Shown here: positions 63,061 to 64,000 of the stretch, piece by piece | How positions within the stretch are numbered: position 1 is the first letter of the stretch | Layout of the letters: each line of letters begins with the position of its first letter | DNA from: Atherix ibis | Taxonomy: Eukaryota; Arthropoda; Insecta; Diptera; Athericidae | Reading direction: 5' to 3' | Assembly (NCBI GenBank): GCA_958298945.1 | Contig: OY282605.1 | Location: 36,434,811 to 36,498,810, forward strand | Length of the DNA stretch: 64,000 nt | Notes under the pieces: model-generated | Seen by the model: the letters and a program-made list of their open reading frames with translations, nothing else | What the model was told of the DNA's origin: nothing | Databases searched by the model: none | Program-made: the position numbers and the translations under genes

Positions 63061-63402
63061 TTATTTCTTGGCCAGCCATTTCTTGTATTCAGAACAATTC
63101 GTTTTCATATGATTTGGCTTCTTGCAGAAAAAATAATGCATTTTAGTTAGATATGCAGCATGTCCACGACGCTCATATTCCGCTATCAATTTTTGCTGAA
63201 CGAATGAAAACGTCAAATGCTCTTCGTCGCTAGCCTCTAGTACAATTATAAGAGTATCGTAACCTTTGGGTAAACTGCTCAACAATATAGCGACACTCCA
63301 GGGCTCGGATAACTCGTCATTACTTATGTCCTTGAGTTTTACAAACAAATTCCGCATCTCATTTATGTGATCTGGAACTCGACCATTTTTCTCTCCTGTC
63401 AA
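63061..63402 (-). pseudogene. copia Gag C-terminal half
   Basis: A minus-strand open frame of 113 codons. VPDHINEMRNLFVKLKDISN and WSVAILLSSLPKGYDTLIIV are characteristic of the copia Gag (UBN2-type) domain. The C-terminal zinc knuckle reads YFFCKKPNHMKTNC, where CxxCx4Hx4C is expected and the first cysteine is tyrosine (TAT, one transition from TGT). It ends at a stop 22 bp before the protease-containing frame, as in elements that join gag and pol by frameshift or decay. The N-terminal half is missing. Confidence 0.88.
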
Positions 63403-63407
63403 ACTCA

Positions 63408-63515
63408 GATAGTAAACTTCAGAATTAATAGCTTAACTTAGTATCAGCATCTCAAAAAAAAACGATTTCTTTCCAGTTTCACCAAATAAATGGCATTACC
63501 TCTCTGCTGACTTAC
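63408..63515 (-). mobile_element. mariner family E fragment, minus strand
   Basis: agtaaacttcagaattaata, ctcaaaaaaaaacgatttct and tttcaccaaataaatggca match 55270-55345 in the family E element (agtaaacttcagaattgatc, ctcaaaaaaacgattccttt, atcccaccaaagaggca). It encodes the WWDFKGIVFLSF region. It abuts the broken end of the copia gag. Confidence 0.75.
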
Positions 63516-63519
63516 CTCA

Positions 63520-64000
63520 CTTTAACTATGATATTTTCTAAAAACTATTATCTTTTTTTTTTGTATATTTTTGAGCATCAGCAATTTATTATAAATAGTT
63601 TCAAAATGACTAAATTTAATGCTACCAAAGCAATCAAAAAATTTTAAAAATGGCTAAATTTTATATCACCGACGATTCAATAAATTTTTTGGGATAGTTT
63701 CTGGTGTATGCAAACATCAAGCTTTTTTTTTATAGAATTTTACAAATGATTTAAAATTAATTTTTAATTCTAATTCTATATTGTGGCTATTCGAGCATTA
63801 ATATTTTTTTTAATGATTTTGTCGACATTTTTAACGGTTGGTCTATAAAAGAGGGACGCACTTTAGAAGGCAGAATTTTCAGCTCTAAACCACCATATTT
63901 AATTGTTATTATTACAATAAAATATTTTATAATTTATTATTTAATACTATATTTTTAGCCAATGTCATTATAATAAAAAATATTTAAAAAAAATTAAATT
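63520..64000. other. AT-rich end of window, nothing assigned
   Basis: No remnant recognised. AT-rich on both strands to the window edge. Confidence 0.5.

Larger units (their letters stand above)
61560..63402 (-). mobile_element. Ty1/copia retrotransposon relic, minus strand, both ends truncated
   Basis: In minus-strand order the relic has the Gag C-terminal half (63402-63061), protease, GAG-pre-integrase domain and integrase (63039-61560). The order protease-integrase before reverse transcriptase is diagnostic of Ty1/copia. Neither LTR nor the reverse transcriptase is present. At the 63403 boundary a family E mariner fragment begins. Confidence 0.9.

Overview
The window looks like a repeat-dominated stretch of an arthropod genome, most probably an insect. 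The base composition is very AT-rich. All but one of the recognisable coding segments belong to transposable elements typical of insects: several mariner/Tc1 families, Jockey-like and R1-clade non-LTR retrotransposons, and Ty3/gypsy and Ty1/copia pol/gag. I found no convincing single-copy host gene, tRNA or rRNA. Species cannot be named from the sequence. All transposase and reverse-transcriptase frames I read carry stops, frameshifts or deletions, so the window is essentially a transposon graveyard with some fairly young layers.

Layout. 1-1086: 3' end of a mariner cut by the window edge. 1683-2174: a short reverse-oriented Tc1/mariner deletion derivative. 3085-5992: nine tandem copies of a 325-bp unit that is a chimera of gypsy pol and a mariner derivative. 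5993-9798: a minus-strand Ty3/gypsy relic (pol linker, protease, gag with 27-codon repeats), headed by a block that looks like an insect heat-shock promoter (heat-shock elements plus TATAAATA) and split by a Jockey-like insertion at 7201-8840. 11955-15015: a mariner relic, a polypurine array, reverse-transcriptase remnants and a possible Tc-like relic. 16051-18677: a 117-bp dispersed repeat pair flanking mariner fragments. 19847-21082: a nearly full-length minus-strand mauritiana-type mariner. 21776-25220: Jockey-like fragments. 25545-27644: two unrelated mariners 9 bp apart. 28430-30470: a relic, a 64-bp tandem array and further fragments. 32238-34170: a mauritiana-type mariner with a palindromic scar, then a deletion derivative. 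35860-38160: a reverse-transcriptase relic split by a 1-kb purine-only array. 39504-41932: the best-preserved Jockey-like copy. 41945-47637: a pile of mariner relics, two of them abutting at a shared TA. 48350-51738: mariner nested in mariner, then a related intact-ended copy. 54238-55995: a mariner interrupted by an R1-clade 3' end with a 10-bp target duplication. 58750-60690: reverse-transcriptase scraps. 61560-63402: a truncated copia relic. The long spaces between these are AT-rich and contain nothing I can assign.

How the pieces relate. Several insertions can be ordered: the Jockey-like copy postdates expansion of the gag repeats, the 48817-50087 mariner postdates its mariner host, and the R1-clade copy postdates the 54238 mariner. 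The 325-bp satellite arose after a mariner derivative landed next to gypsy pol. The most unusual objects are the heat-shock-like promoter joined directly to the gag repeat array, the chimeric satellite, and three perfect short-loop palindromes, each sitting where the middle of a transposon gene is missing.
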